Assembly (NCBI GenBank): GCA_031271685.1
Contig: JAISVH010000117.1
Location: 29,236 to 93,235 of the forward strand
Direction of reading: 5' to 3'
Source: Eubacterium sp.
Lineage (GTDB): Bacteria > Bacillota > Clostridia > Oscillospirales > Ruminococcaceae
Length of the DNA: 64,000 nt
The position numbers and the translations under genes were made by a program. Shown one piece after another: positions 8,600 through 16,341 of the stretch. Positions within the stretch are counted from its first letter, which is position 1, and every line of letters starts with the position of its first letter. The notes beneath the pieces were generated by a model, which made no database searches, was not told where the DNA came from, and saw only the letters and a program-made list of their open reading frames with translations.

Positions 8600-10012
8600 T
8601 CAATAACTTCCCAACCCAAACCCTTGAATCCCTGCCAGATTTCTTTTCAAATATGACAAATCCGCAATATCTACCTTACCGTCCCGGTTAAGATCCATGA
8701 CCGGGTTGTATCTTTCCCTTCCCAAAAGAAACATTTTTATAAAAGTCAAATCTTTTGCATCTATTTTACCGTCCCCGTTGCAGTCTCCTTTTAGCGGCAG
8801 ATCCAATAACAGCGACGAATAAGAATTAACAACCCCGTAACCGTAAAATTTATCCCAACCCGGATCACCCATATCCGTTGCCGTTATAACCATAGCGTTT
8901 TTAATCTGTTTCGGAGTATAATCGGGATTAAGCGACTTTATCAGGGCGGCGACTCCCGCCACAACTGGGCTTGCCATAGAGGTCCCATTCTTGATAGCAT
9001 AGCTGTTACCGCCTATATTAGTTGAATAAATTTTCGTTCCGGGTGCCGAAAAATCAATTTCAGGCCCATAATTTGAATAAGAATCGTCAAATACCTTTCC
9101 TTGTTTAACGGCTGAAACAGCAATTGCCTCAGGATATGCCGCCGGAAACATAGCGCGATTCCCTTTTGAGTTTCCGGCCGCGCACACCACAACGACACCT
9201 TTATTTACCGCGTTTATTATTATGTTATGCTCAATTTCATCTCCGTCAATTTTACCGTTTTCATCAAAATACGATCTCCCCATACTAAGGTTAATTATAT
9301 CCGCGCCGTTATCCGCCGCATAATTTATAGCGCGAAGAACCGCTCCGCTTTTAAGTTGATTCTCCTCATCACACGCCTTTATTACCATAAGACGAGAGTC
9401 AGGCGCAACACCGCAAACCTTGTTATAATCGTCCAGTCGCGCCCCTATAATGCCGCACACATGGGTTCCGTGCCCATGATTATCCTGAATGTCAGAAAAA
9501 CCTATAACCCCGCTGACTGAATTATACGAATTCGCCAAAATTCTCCCCTCAAACTCGGCATGTTCGGTATTTATACCGGTATCGACCACTGCCACAGTAA
9601 CGCCCTTACCGGTAGAATATTTCCATGCCGCAGGGGTATCCACTTCGGCATGATGATATTGCATACTTGTATCCGGTGGCAAATATGTATCCTGTATCGA
9701 ATATATCCTATTTAACGAAAGTTCCGGCATGCCGGCCGAACGCCGCCTAACCCGACTCACGGATACTTCCCTCTTTGGATCAAGACATCCAAATACCGCT
9801 ATTCCGTTGGTATATGACTTTAATTCCATTTTATAAAAAGCGGCTATCACTTCGGCATGCGCAAGCGACTCCGCCTCGGCGATCACCTCATCCGAGACAA
9901 ATCCGCCGCCTTCTTCGGCAAAATCCGCCGCCTTAACAATAATGTTCGGCCCACATAAAAACCACAATAATAACGAAATCATAACAGCGGATACTTTTCC
10001 ATAACGAAACAT
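8600..10012 (-). CDS. Secreted subtilisin-like serine protease with C-terminal dockerin
   Basis: S8 family protease of 470 residues. Residues 1-28 are a signal peptide. The catalytic triad is complete: Asp144 in VVDTGIN, His181 in HGHGTHVCG and Ser345 in NGTSMASPVVAG, with the oxyanion Asn281 in CAAGNS. Residues 30-125 look like an inhibitor-type propeptide. From about residue 408 a type I dockerin follows, with two calcium-binding repeats, DCNGDGKIDAKDL and DLNRDGKVDIADL. The dockerin predicts docking to a cohesin on a scaffoldin or on the cell surface. No cohesin gene lies in this window. The gene is divergent from metA. Confidence 0.92.
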   Translation of the reverse strand: MFRYGKVSAVMISLLLWFLCGPNIIVKAADFAEEGGGFVSDEVIAEAESLAHAEVIAAFYKMELKSYTNGIAVFGCLDPKREVSVSRVRRRSAGMPELSLNRIYSIQDTYLPPDTSMQYHHAEVDTPAAWKYSTGKGVTVAVVDTGINTEHAEFEGRILANSYNSVSGVIGFSDIQDNHGHGTHVCGIIGARLDDYNKVCGVAPDSRLMVIKACDEENQLKSGAVLRAINYAADNGADIINLSMGRSYFDENGKIDGDEIEHNIIINAVNKGVVVVCAAGNSKGNRAMFPAAYPEAIAVSAVKQGKVFDDSYSNYGPEIDFSAPGTKIYSTNIGGNSYAIKNGTSMASPVVAGVAALIKSLNPDYTPKQIKNAMVITATDMGDPGWDKFYGYGVVNSYSSLLLDLPLKGDCNGDGKIDAKDLTFIKMFLLGRERYNPVMDLNRDGKVDIADLSYLKRNLAGIQGFGLGSY

Positions 10013-10034
10013 TGTATTTTCCTCATTTTATTAC

Positions 10035-10063
10035 TTGATAACACCTATAAAATATGTTATAAT
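10035..10063 (+). promoter_or_regulatory. Promoter for metA
   Basis: TTGATA (10035-10040) and TATAAT (10058-10063) are separated by 17 bases. Transcription would begin near 10070, leaving a leader of about 145 bases before the metA start. A small inverted repeat (AGTCAAA at 10142-10148 and TTTGACT at 10166-10172) lies in the leader. No S-box or T-box consensus is visible. Confidence 0.7.
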
Positions 10064-10214
10064 ATATTAATGACTGTCAACAAATTTTTACCTCATGCCG
10101 GTCAAATTCCTGCTCTGTCCGAAAACCTTGCTCAAAATGTGAGTCAAACGCCATAAACAAAAGCTTTTGACTTTATTTATATACAAGCTGATATTATTTC
10201 CAAAGGAGTATCCA

Positions 10215-11138
10215 ATGCCAATAAATATATCCCCCGACTTGCCCGCGTATCAAACGCTTATTAACGAGATGGTATTCGTCATGTCTGCCGATAAAGCGTT
10301 AAAACAGGATATACGTCCAATTAAAGTCGGTATAGTTAATTTAATGCCTATCAAAATCGAAACCGAAACCCAAATTTTGCGCCTGCTTAGCAACTCTCCG
10401 CTTCAGATAGACATAACGCTTATACGAACAGAAACATATAAGTCAAAAAACACTTCGGCTGAACACTTAAACAATTTTTATAAAACATTTAACGAAATAA
10501 AAGATAATCATTTCGACGCCCTGTTTATCACCGGCGCTCCGGTCGAGCTGCTCCCATTTGAAGAAGTAGCATATTGGGACGAGCTTTGCAAAATAATGGA
10601 GTGGTCAAAGTCTCATTCGTGGTGCGCCATACATATTTGCTGGGGGGCGCAGGCGGGTCTTTACTATCACTATAAAATAAAAAAACATCCGCTAAGCCAA
10701 AAGATGTTCGGAATATATCCGCAAACCGTCCATGACCCAAACCATCCGCTTGTAAGAGGGTTTAACGAGGTTTTTAACGTTCCGCAATCTCGCTATACCG
10801 AAGTGAGAACAGAAGACATCAAAAAAATGCCGTCGCTCAAAATTTTAGCCTCATCCCCGCTTTCCGGGGCTCATTTAATCGTGGATAAAACCAACCGCCA
10901 AATTTTCATCACAGGTCACGCGGAGTACGACCGCGACACGCTTAAAAATGAATATTTAAGAGATAAAGAAAAAGGGGTGCAAATACCATACAACTACTTC
11001 CCCGAAGACGATGAAACAAAAGAGCCAAAAGTTACCTGGCGCGGACATGCCAGCCTTATGTATTCAAACCTATTAAACTTCTGCGTTTATCAAGAGACCC
11101 CATTTGATTTAAAAAGCCTTAAACCGCTTAATATTTAA
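10215..11138 (+). CDS. metA: Homoserine O-acyltransferase (MetA family)
   Basis: MetA activates homoserine by O-acylation with succinyl- or acetyl-CoA in methionine synthesis. The protein begins MPINISPDLPAYQTLINEMV, the usual MetA N-terminus, and has 307 residues, the normal length. The catalytic cysteine is in AIHICWGAQAGLYYHY, and the catalytic His and Glu lie in FITGHAEYDRDTL. The ATG at 10215 is chosen because AAAGGAG precedes it by 6-7 bases. It is monocistronic with its own promoter. Many clostridial MetA enzymes use acetyl-CoA rather than succinyl-CoA, so acyl specificity is open. Repeat A3 lies directly downstream. Confidence 0.93.
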   Translation: MPINISPDLPAYQTLINEMVFVMSADKALKQDIRPIKVGIVNLMPIKIETETQILRLLSNSPLQIDITLIRTETYKSKNTSAEHLNNFYKTFNEIKDNHFDALFITGAPVELLPFEEVAYWDELCKIMEWSKSHSWCAIHICWGAQAGLYYHYKIKKHPLSQKMFGIYPQTVHDPNHPLVRGFNEVFNVPQSRYTEVRTEDIKKMPSLKILASSPLSGAHLIVDKTNRQIFITGHAEYDRDTLKNEYLRDKEKGVQIPYNYFPEDDETKEPKVTWRGHASLMYSNLLNFCVYQETPFDLKSLKPLNI

Positions 11139-11145
11139 TAAAGCC

Positions 11146-11250
11146 TATAACCGCGTTTATTTCCCCCTCCTCTTAGGCGACAGATGATTTTTAATCCCCA
11201 CGCTGACACTTGTTAAAACACTGGAAGCGGCTCCGCCGCAGATGTTTGAA
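11146..11250 (-). repeat. Dispersed repeat family A, copy A3 (reverse)
   Basis: Nearly full-length copy in reverse orientation: TATAACCGCGTTTAT at the left, then GATTTTTAATCCCC, GCTGACACTTGTTAAAACAC and GAAGCGGCTCCGCCGCAGAT, ending GTTTGAA. It fills the space between the convergent metA and the membrane protein gene. Confidence 0.8.
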
Positions 11251-11254
11251 TATT

Positions 11255-11812
11255 TTATTTGAGATTAGCATAACACACTGTCAGCCTAGGTTTTAACGTT
11301 TTTTTATACCAAAAAGTTATGTTGTCAAGAGACATATCATAAATCAAAAATGTAAAATTTGAAGTTGCCCATAACACAAAAACGGCCGTTTCTCCAAAAA
11401 CTTCCAAGCCTTCCAACATATCGTTTATTTTTAGTAGTTTATTAAGCACAAGATAAATTAAAAATATCGCTATATTAAAGCACAAAAATTTTAAAAATCC
11501 ACGAAAAACTTTTATTTTAACCCTTTCGGCATGCTTTCTCAAAGTCGGATAATATCCAAAAAACAAAACAAAAAGCATCGCCGATTCCCAACCGGGAACA
11601 ACAAATAAAACTGCGAAAGAGCAAGTTAAAAAACTAAGCATTGCCCATTTCATACCTATTTCATCATATATGATAAAGATAAGAATACCGGCCAAAGCCG
11701 GTGAGATATAATTAAATCCCGGTATCATAGAACCAAACATCAAAACCACCGAAATCGCCACAGTGACCGCTGAAAATGAAATCTTAAAGCTTAACCTATC
11801 ACGCTTAACCAA
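11255..11812 (-). CDS. Small polytopic membrane protein, possibly ECF S-component-like
   Basis: A 185-residue integral membrane protein with about five to six hydrophobic helices. It has the motif PGWESAMLFVLFFGYYPTLR in a loop between helices. The length, helix number and lack of charged catalytic residues resemble substrate-binding S components of ECF transporters, but I do not recognise a specific family and no ECF ATPase is nearby. It is divergent from the marR gene. That layout is common for a transporter gene and its regulator, so control by MarR is possible but not shown. Confidence 0.55.
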   Translation of the reverse strand: MVKRDRLSFKISFSAVTVAISVVLMFGSMIPGFNYISPALAGILIFIIYDEIGMKWAMLSFLTCSFAVLFVVPGWESAMLFVLFFGYYPTLRKHAERVKIKVFRGFLKFLCFNIAIFLIYLVLNKLLKINDMLEGLEVFGETAVFVLWATSNFTFLIYDMSLDNITFWYKKTLKPRLTVCYANLK

Positions 11813-11865
11813 AACGAAACACCACCCTAATAATTAATAAATATAAATATTTTTTTAAAAAACTA

Positions 11866-11894
11866 TTGACAACAGCTATAATATGATATATTAT
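11866..11894 (+). promoter_or_regulatory. Promoter for marR
   Basis: TTGACA (11866-11871) and TATTAT (11889-11894) with a 17-base gap, 60 bases upstream of the marR start. Confidence 0.65.
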
Positions 11895-11953
11895 TAAAAT
11901 AAGGTTTTAAATACCAAACCAATATAAGTTAATAATCTTTTGGAGGTGACATC

Positions 11954-12409
11954 ATGGCAACAAAAAAACTTAAGGAAACTGTCGTATCACTTATCAACGA
12001 TGTTTCCAGGCTTTTTGAATCACAAATGAGATTTGAAATGAGTAAAAATGGTATGAAAACTTCATATAGGCATCTGCTTCAGCCATTGGCGACGAAAGAT
12101 GGAGTTACTCAACTTGATCTTGTAAAAATTTCAAGATTAAAAGCTCCGACAGTTAGCACTACTCTCAGGAATATGCAGCAAGATGGGTTGGTCTCCCGCG
12201 AAACGGACAAAGATGACGCTCGCGCGACTCGTGTGTTTCTAACCGATAAAGGCAAGGAAATAGACAAAAAAATGAGAAACAGCAAAACAAAAGTAGAAAA
12301 GCAGTTTTTAACCTGCCTTTCGCTTGAAGAGCAGGCACAGTTATTGTCATTACTAAAAAAAATGAAGCAAAATATTGAAAAAGCGTCTTTTGCCGACCCA
12401 GAATATTAA
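11954..12409 (+). CDS. MarR-family transcriptional regulator
   Basis: Winged-helix regulator of 151 residues. The recognition region is PLATKDGVTQLDLVKISRLK followed by APTVSTTLRNMQQDGLV, and the wing is RETDKDDARATRVFLTDKG. Both are standard MarR features. The C-terminal helices serve dimerisation. A strong GGAGGTG lies 6 bases before the ATG. It is divergent from the membrane protein at 11255-11812 and convergent with the hypothetical gene at 12415. The ligand cannot be inferred. Confidence 0.9.
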   Translation: MATKKLKETVVSLINDVSRLFESQMRFEMSKNGMKTSYRHLLQPLATKDGVTQLDLVKISRLKAPTVSTTLRNMQQDGLVSRETDKDDARATRVFLTDKGKEIDKKMRNSKTKVEKQFLTCLSLEEQAQLLSLLKKMKQNIEKASFADPEY

Positions 12410-12414
12410 CAATT

Positions 12415-12957
12415 CTAATAAAGTCCGCCTATATCAGAGTTAAAATTGTCAAGCACCAACCTTAGCGCTGTAAAAGAAAGCAAATTATAAATATTATCGG
12501 GTTCCCTTGAAAACTCAAACGGTATTTCAAGGGGCTCTATTTTTTTGCCCGAAAAGGCCAAAATCTCGCGATTTAACGATAATGTTATACAATCGCCCGT
12601 ATAACTTGAATAAGAAATCGTGTCACGATTTCTGCTGCCACAACTTATAACTCCCTTATTTACCTCCGAAAGCTTTGATATCTGTTCCGCGTTTTCAGAA
12701 TTCGCGATTATTATGCTGCGCTCCGGATAACGGATTTCCGGAGGAATTCCGCCGGATTTCATTATTATTATGCATTCGGACAGAGAAAGACTCTCAACAC
12801 CGGGCGTGTCAAAAACTAAAAGTTCATATCCCTCACCGATCTTGCGTATACTTTGTCCTTTTATAAAAGTTATTTGATATGATTTTGAAAGTTCTTCCGT
12901 GATATGCCGCTCAATTTCACTGTCACTTTTATCGCCCACTACAATAATATTAGTCAT
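12415..12957 (-). CDS. Conserved hypothetical protein
   Basis: A 180-residue soluble protein, not assigned to a named family. It starts with a Rossmann-like strand-loop (TNIIVVGDKSDSE), contains LVFDTPGVESLSL and later VISCGSRNRDTISYSSYTGD followed by ITLSLNREI. It has no signal peptide or membrane segment. It follows the last oxidoreductase gene by about 47 bases on the same strand, so it may be the last gene of that operon. Function unknown. Confidence 0.5.
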   Translation of the reverse strand: MTNIIVVGDKSDSEIERHITEELSKSYQITFIKGQSIRKIGEGYELLVFDTPGVESLSLSECIIIMKSGGIPPEIRYPERSIIIANSENAEQISKLSEVNKGVISCGSRNRDTISYSSYTGDCITLSLNREILAFSGKKIEPLEIPFEFSREPDNIYNLLSFTALRLVLDNFNSDIGGLY

Positions 12958-13004
12958 ACCCGCCTCTAATAAAAAAATTTATTATTAGAATAAGCATATC
13001 CGCG

Positions 13005-13535
13005 TTAATTATTCTTTCCAAGCTCCAACGCTTTCATATTTAGTTCAATGAGCTGCACTTTATGCAAAGGAATTGATTTCTCCATCGCTTTTTGTATATT
13101 TTCTCCAGCTGTTATATCAGTTTCATTTAAAAGCTTTCCAAGCATTATAATATTTGCCATGCCCTTCAGTCCGTTGTCCAAAGCGAGTTTTGTCGCCTGG
13201 ATATAATGATAACTAATATCCTCGCGACCAACGCCGCGCTTGACTAGCGTTTCATCAATTATGGCAATTCCACCTGTCTTAACTGTTCCTATAAACTTGT
13301 CATAACTAGGCTGATTCATCACAAAAAGCACATCCGGCTTTAAAACCATAGGCGAACCTATATGATCATCGTCAATACAAACCGAACAGTTGCAGGTACC
13401 ACCACGCATTGCCGGCCCATATGAAGGCAGCCAACTAACTTCTTTTCCGTCTAAAAGGGCAAAATACGCAAGAAGTTTTCCGGCAAAAAGTATGCCCTGA
13501 CCGCCAAATCCGGCCAATAAAATTTCTTTCGTCAT
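13005..13535 (-). CDS. 2-oxoacid:acceptor oxidoreductase, gamma subunit
   Basis: Gamma subunit of a four-subunit 2-oxoacid:ferredoxin oxidoreductase. The protein starts MTKEILLAGFGGQGILFAGK, the hallmark of this subunit, and contains SYGPAMRGGTCNC. It has 176 residues, the usual size. The gene overlaps the beta-subunit gene by four bases, which points to translational coupling. The complex oxidatively decarboxylates a branched-chain or other 2-oxoacid to an acyl-CoA, with electrons passed to ferredoxin. Confidence 0.9.
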   Translation of the reverse strand: MTKEILLAGFGGQGILFAGKLLAYFALLDGKEVSWLPSYGPAMRGGTCNCSVCIDDDHIGSPMVLKPDVLFVMNQPSYDKFIGTVKTGGIAIIDETLVKRGVGREDISYHYIQATKLALDNGLKGMANIIMLGKLLNETDITAGENIQKAMEKSIPLHKVQLIELNMKALELGKNN

Positions 13536-14272
13536 CTCACAGCTCCCTCTTTATAAATTCCAAGCGGATAATAAGGAATCATCTCAGATTTTAACCGCTC
13601 CAAAGCTTTTACCGGCGACATCCCCCAATTGGTTGGACAGGTAGATAAAACCTCTATTAACGAAAATCCCTGCATATTTTTTTGAAACTCAAATCCCTTT
13701 CTTATCGCTTTTTTTGCGTTATTTATGCTCTTGGGGTCAACTACCGCCACCCTTTCTGCCAACGCCACTCCATCTATCTTTGACAATATCTCACACATCC
13801 TGAGCGGAAAGCCCTCAACCGCGGTATTGCGTCCATAAGGAGTGGTCTGTGTCACTTGCCCCGGCAATGTCGTGGGTGCCATTTGCCCACCGGTCATTCC
13901 ATAGGTAGTGTTGTTAACAAATACCACCGTTATATTTTCACCTCTCGTCGCGGCGTGAATAGTCTCGGCTGTGCCTATTGCGGCAAGATCTCCGTCCCCC
14001 TGATAAGTAAACACAAATTTACCGGGATTAGCTCTTTTTACTCCCGTAGCCACCGCCGGAGAGCGCCCATGAGAGGCTTCCATCATATCACAGTTAAAAT
14101 AATTATAAGCCAGCACAGAACAACCCACAGGACAAATCCCGATAGTATCCCCCTCTATGTTCATTTCATCTATAACCTCAGCTACCAACCTGTGGATAAT
14201 ACCATGAGTGCATCCGGGACAATAGTGAGTAACTACGTCAGCCAACGCGTGCGGCCTTCTAAAATCCGGCAT
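13532..14272 (-). CDS. 2-oxoacid:acceptor oxidoreductase, beta (TPP-binding) subunit
   Basis: Thiamine-pyrophosphate-binding subunit, 246 residues. The early YCPGCTHGIIHRLVAEVIDE motif, the TPP and magnesium site GDGDLAAIG with FVNNTTYGMTGGQMAPT, and ATRGENITV are all seen. It lies between the alpha and gamma genes with a 1-base gap and a 4-base overlap, so the operon is tightly packed. It forms the catalytic core together with the alpha subunit. Confidence 0.93.
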   Translation of the reverse strand: MPDFRRPHALADVVTHYCPGCTHGIIHRLVAEVIDEMNIEGDTIGICPVGCSVLAYNYFNCDMMEASHGRSPAVATGVKRANPGKFVFTYQGDGDLAAIGTAETIHAATRGENITVVFVNNTTYGMTGGQMAPTTLPGQVTQTTPYGRNTAVEGFPLRMCEILSKIDGVALAERVAVVDPKSINNAKKAIRKGFEFQKNMQGFSLIEVLSTCPTNWGMSPVKALERLKSEMIPYYPLGIYKEGAVR

Positions 14273-14273
14273 A

Positions 14274-15353
14274 TCAACATCCCCCTCCCGTCATCTCTTT
14301 AATTTTTTCAAGTATATCCGCCGGATCGGGGATAACTCCTCCCGTCCTCCCATAAAATTCAACCGGAATTTTACACTCTAAAGCCAGCCTGACATCATCT
14401 TTCATTTGTCCCATAGACATTTCAACCACCAAAACCTTCTTCGCGTTTTTCGACGCTTCGACGATTTCATTTTTTGGAAAAGGCCATAGTGTTATCGGCC
14501 TTAAGCAACCCGCCCTGATACCCTGCTCCCTGGCCCGGCGAACGGCTGATTTAGCAATGCGTGCCGTTGACCCATAAGCTATAACTAAAATTTCAGAGTC
14601 TTCCGTTTCATAATTCTCAGCTAACGTGTGTTTTCCCTCTATCTCCTTATAGCGTTTGAACCGCTCGACTACCTTGTTTTCCAATTCATCTGCCTGAAGA
14701 TATAGAGAATTTATAATATTCTTTTCACGCTTATTGCCATGTCCGTTAGCCGCCCAAGCCGGAGCTGCGCCGGCAGTATCATCTCCTTGCGCCGAATTAG
14801 CTTCTCCGAAACTCACCGGTTCCATCATTTGGCCCAAAAGCCCGTCTGACAGAACGACAGCGGGCATGCGATACAAATCGGCCATATCAAAAGCCTTAGT
14901 GGTTAAATCAGCCATCTCTTGCACCGACCCGGGCGCGTAAACTAATACTTTAAAATCACCATGACCCAACGCTTTAGTAACTTGGTTATAGTCCGACTGC
15001 GCCGGCTGTATTCCGCCCAACCCCGGACCGCCGCGCTGCACGTTTACAATAACACAAGGCAAATCAGCCCCGGCTATGTATGAGATGCCTTCGGTTTTAA
15101 GCGATATCCCCGGTGACGACGAACTCGTCATGCAGCGCACCCCGCTGCCCGCACAGCCATAAACCATGTTTATAGCTGCGATCTCGCTTTCAGCCTGTAA
15201 AAAAACACCGCCAATCTTAGGTATACGCTTTGACAGATAAGCGGATATTTCAGTCTGCGGGGTAATGGGATACCCGAAAAAACATTTGCATCCAGCTCTT
15301 ACCGCCGCCTCCGCCAACGCTTCGTTCCCCTTCATTAAACTTCTTTCATTCAT
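14274..15353 (-). CDS. vorB: 2-oxoacid:ferredoxin oxidoreductase, alpha subunit (VorB type)
   Basis: Pyrimidine-domain subunit of 359 residues. MKGNEALAEAAVRAGCKCFF and GYPITPQTEISAYL open the protein, followed by FLQAESEIAAINMVYG, TSSSSPGISLKTEGISYIAG and RGGPGLGGIQPAQSDY. These match clostridial proteins named VorB (3-methyl-2-oxobutanoate dehydrogenase subunit). The start overlaps the 3' end of the ferredoxin gene by 8 bases. A 2-oxoisovalerate preference is suggested only by family likeness; 2-oxoglutarate and other 2-oxoacids remain possible. Confidence 0.9.
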   Translation of the reverse strand: MNERSLMKGNEALAEAAVRAGCKCFFGYPITPQTEISAYLSKRIPKIGGVFLQAESEIAAINMVYGCAGSGVRCMTSSSSPGISLKTEGISYIAGADLPCVIVNVQRGGPGLGGIQPAQSDYNQVTKALGHGDFKVLVYAPGSVQEMADLTTKAFDMADLYRMPAVVLSDGLLGQMMEPVSFGEANSAQGDDTAGAAPAWAANGHGNKREKNIINSLYLQADELENKVVERFKRYKEIEGKHTLAENYETEDSEILVIAYGSTARIAKSAVRRAREQGIRAGCLRPITLWPFPKNEIVEASKNAKKVLVVEMSMGQMKDDVRLALECKIPVEFYGRTGGVIPDPADILEKIKEMTGGGC

Positions 15354-15570
15354 ATTTTTTACCTCCGCCGGAATTAATTGTAATGGCGCAATCCGGACAA
15401 ATAATAGCGCACATGGCGCAGGCTATACAGCTGTCCTGATCAATACAGATAGAAGTATAAAAACCTTCTTTGTTCAACTTTTCACTTTGCATCTCAACGA
15501 TTTTTTTCGGACAGGCAGTAGTGCAAAGAGCGCAGCCCTTACAGCGGTCAAAATCAACCGTCATTTTCAT
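15346..15570 (-). CDS. Ferredoxin-like delta subunit of 2-oxoacid oxidoreductase
   Basis: Small protein of 74 residues with two 4Fe-4S cluster motifs, CKGCALCTTACPKKI and CIACAMCAIICPDCA. It carries electrons from the VorB-type complex to soluble ferredoxin. The ATG at 15570 (MKMTVDFDRC) is preferred over a longer frame beginning at 15675, because AAGGAGA lies at 15581-15587 and the extra 35 residues would be translated from repeat A4. It is the first oxidoreductase gene of the operon, about 120 bases after the P-loop ATPase stop. Confidence 0.9.
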   Translation of the reverse strand: MKMTVDFDRCKGCALCTTACPKKIVEMQSEKLNKEGFYTSICIDQDSCIACAMCAIICPDCAITINSGGGKKYE

Positions 15571-15585
15571 AATTGCTTTTTCTCC

Positions 15586-15688
15586 TTCAAATATCTGCGG
15601 CAAAGCCGCTTCCAATGTTTTAACAATCGTCAGCGGGGGATTAAAAATCCCCCGCCGCCTAAGAGGCGAGGTCATAAACGCGGTTATA
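15586..15688 (+). repeat. Dispersed repeat family A, copy A4 (full length)
   Basis: 103-bp copy that shows the full layout. It begins TTCAAATATCTGCGGC, then GCCGCTTCCAATGTTTTAAC and a hairpin GCGGGGGAT with ATCCCCCGC. A second hairpin CCGCCT-AAG-AGGCG follows, and the end is ATAAACGCGGTTATA. It lies between the P-loop ATPase stop codon and the ferredoxin ribosome binding site. Confidence 0.85.
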
Positions 15689-15690
15689 AG

Positions 15691-16341
15691 CTAATATTGC
15701 TTTATTAAAATATCTATCGGAAAAATACCCTTTTCCCCTATGTCACCGCATAAATCACGCCTCACAGCAATAAACTTTACCTTAAGACAGGAAAGCTTTG
15801 CCACTTCGGCGGCATATCTTAAAGAGTCTTTTATAATTTGTGCGTTAGTTTCGCTGCCTAAATTCGTATTATTAACAATGCCGGTACATTTAAGGCCGCT
15901 TGCCGCTTCGATTTCCCGCATAAGACAGAGCGCTTCGCCAGGAGCTTTTATAAGATAACGGCAGCGATTGATCACATACAGCATCTCAACGTCAAATGTT
16001 CCGAATTTTTTTAAAAGCTCAAACCTCCCAAGCGCGAAAGCGCCTGAGTCGTCGCCGCCTACGTCTATAATAACGTTGTCATATGTCGCTCCGTCAAGTC
16101 CAATGGTTAGCGACGGCACATCCAGTGTGCTGTTCGCGTAACGTGAAGATAAAAGGGATATCCCATTTTTAAAAAACAGTTCCTTAAAGTCTGCCGCGCG
16201 AAAATAAGGATTGACAATATCCAAATCGGCGACCGCGCATTTTTTCCCGGCAGCGGCTAAATATAAAGCTATGTTTGCCGACAGATTGGTCTTTCCGCTT
16301 CCGTAATGCCCGGTAACAATAACGATTTTTTTGAATTCCAT
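15691..16341 (-). CDS. MinD/CobQ-like P-loop ATPase
   Basis: A 216-residue P-loop NTPase of the SIMIBI class. The deviant Walker A motif GHYGSGKTNLSANIALYL is at about residues 11-28, and VADLDIVNPYF contains the acidic residue of the switch I region. NVIIDVGGDDSGA is the Walker B-like strand. Proteins of this type are often found next to 2-oxoacid oxidoreductase operons, as here, and may help load iron-sulfur clusters; that is an inference from context. The start overlaps the ftsH stop (TAATG), and the stop codon is 3 bases from the end of repeat A4. Confidence 0.75.
   Translation of the reverse strand: MEFKKIVIVTGHYGSGKTNLSANIALYLAAAGKKCAVADLDIVNPYFRAADFKELFFKNGISLLSSRYANSTLDVPSLTIGLDGATYDNVIIDVGGDDSGAFALGRFELLKKFGTFDVEMLYVINRCRYLIKAPGEALCLMREIEAASGLKCTGIVNNTNLGSETNAQIIKDSLRYAAEVAKLSCLKVKFIAVRRDLCGDIGEKGIFPIDILIKQY

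Noticed and set aside
8600-10012. A cellulosome gene cluster
   Set aside because: Only one dockerin protein is seen; there is no cohesin or scaffoldin, and neighbours are unrelated housekeeping genes.
10064-10214. S-box (SAM-I) riboswitch or T-box in the metA leader
   Set aside because: None of the conserved core strings of either class can be found in the leader.
15571-15675. A 35-residue N-terminal extension for the ferredoxin subunit
   Set aside because: The added residues are a translation of repeat A4, and a good ribosome site with normal ferredoxin start lies downstream. The same reasoning removes a 35-residue extension of GdpP read from repeat A5.
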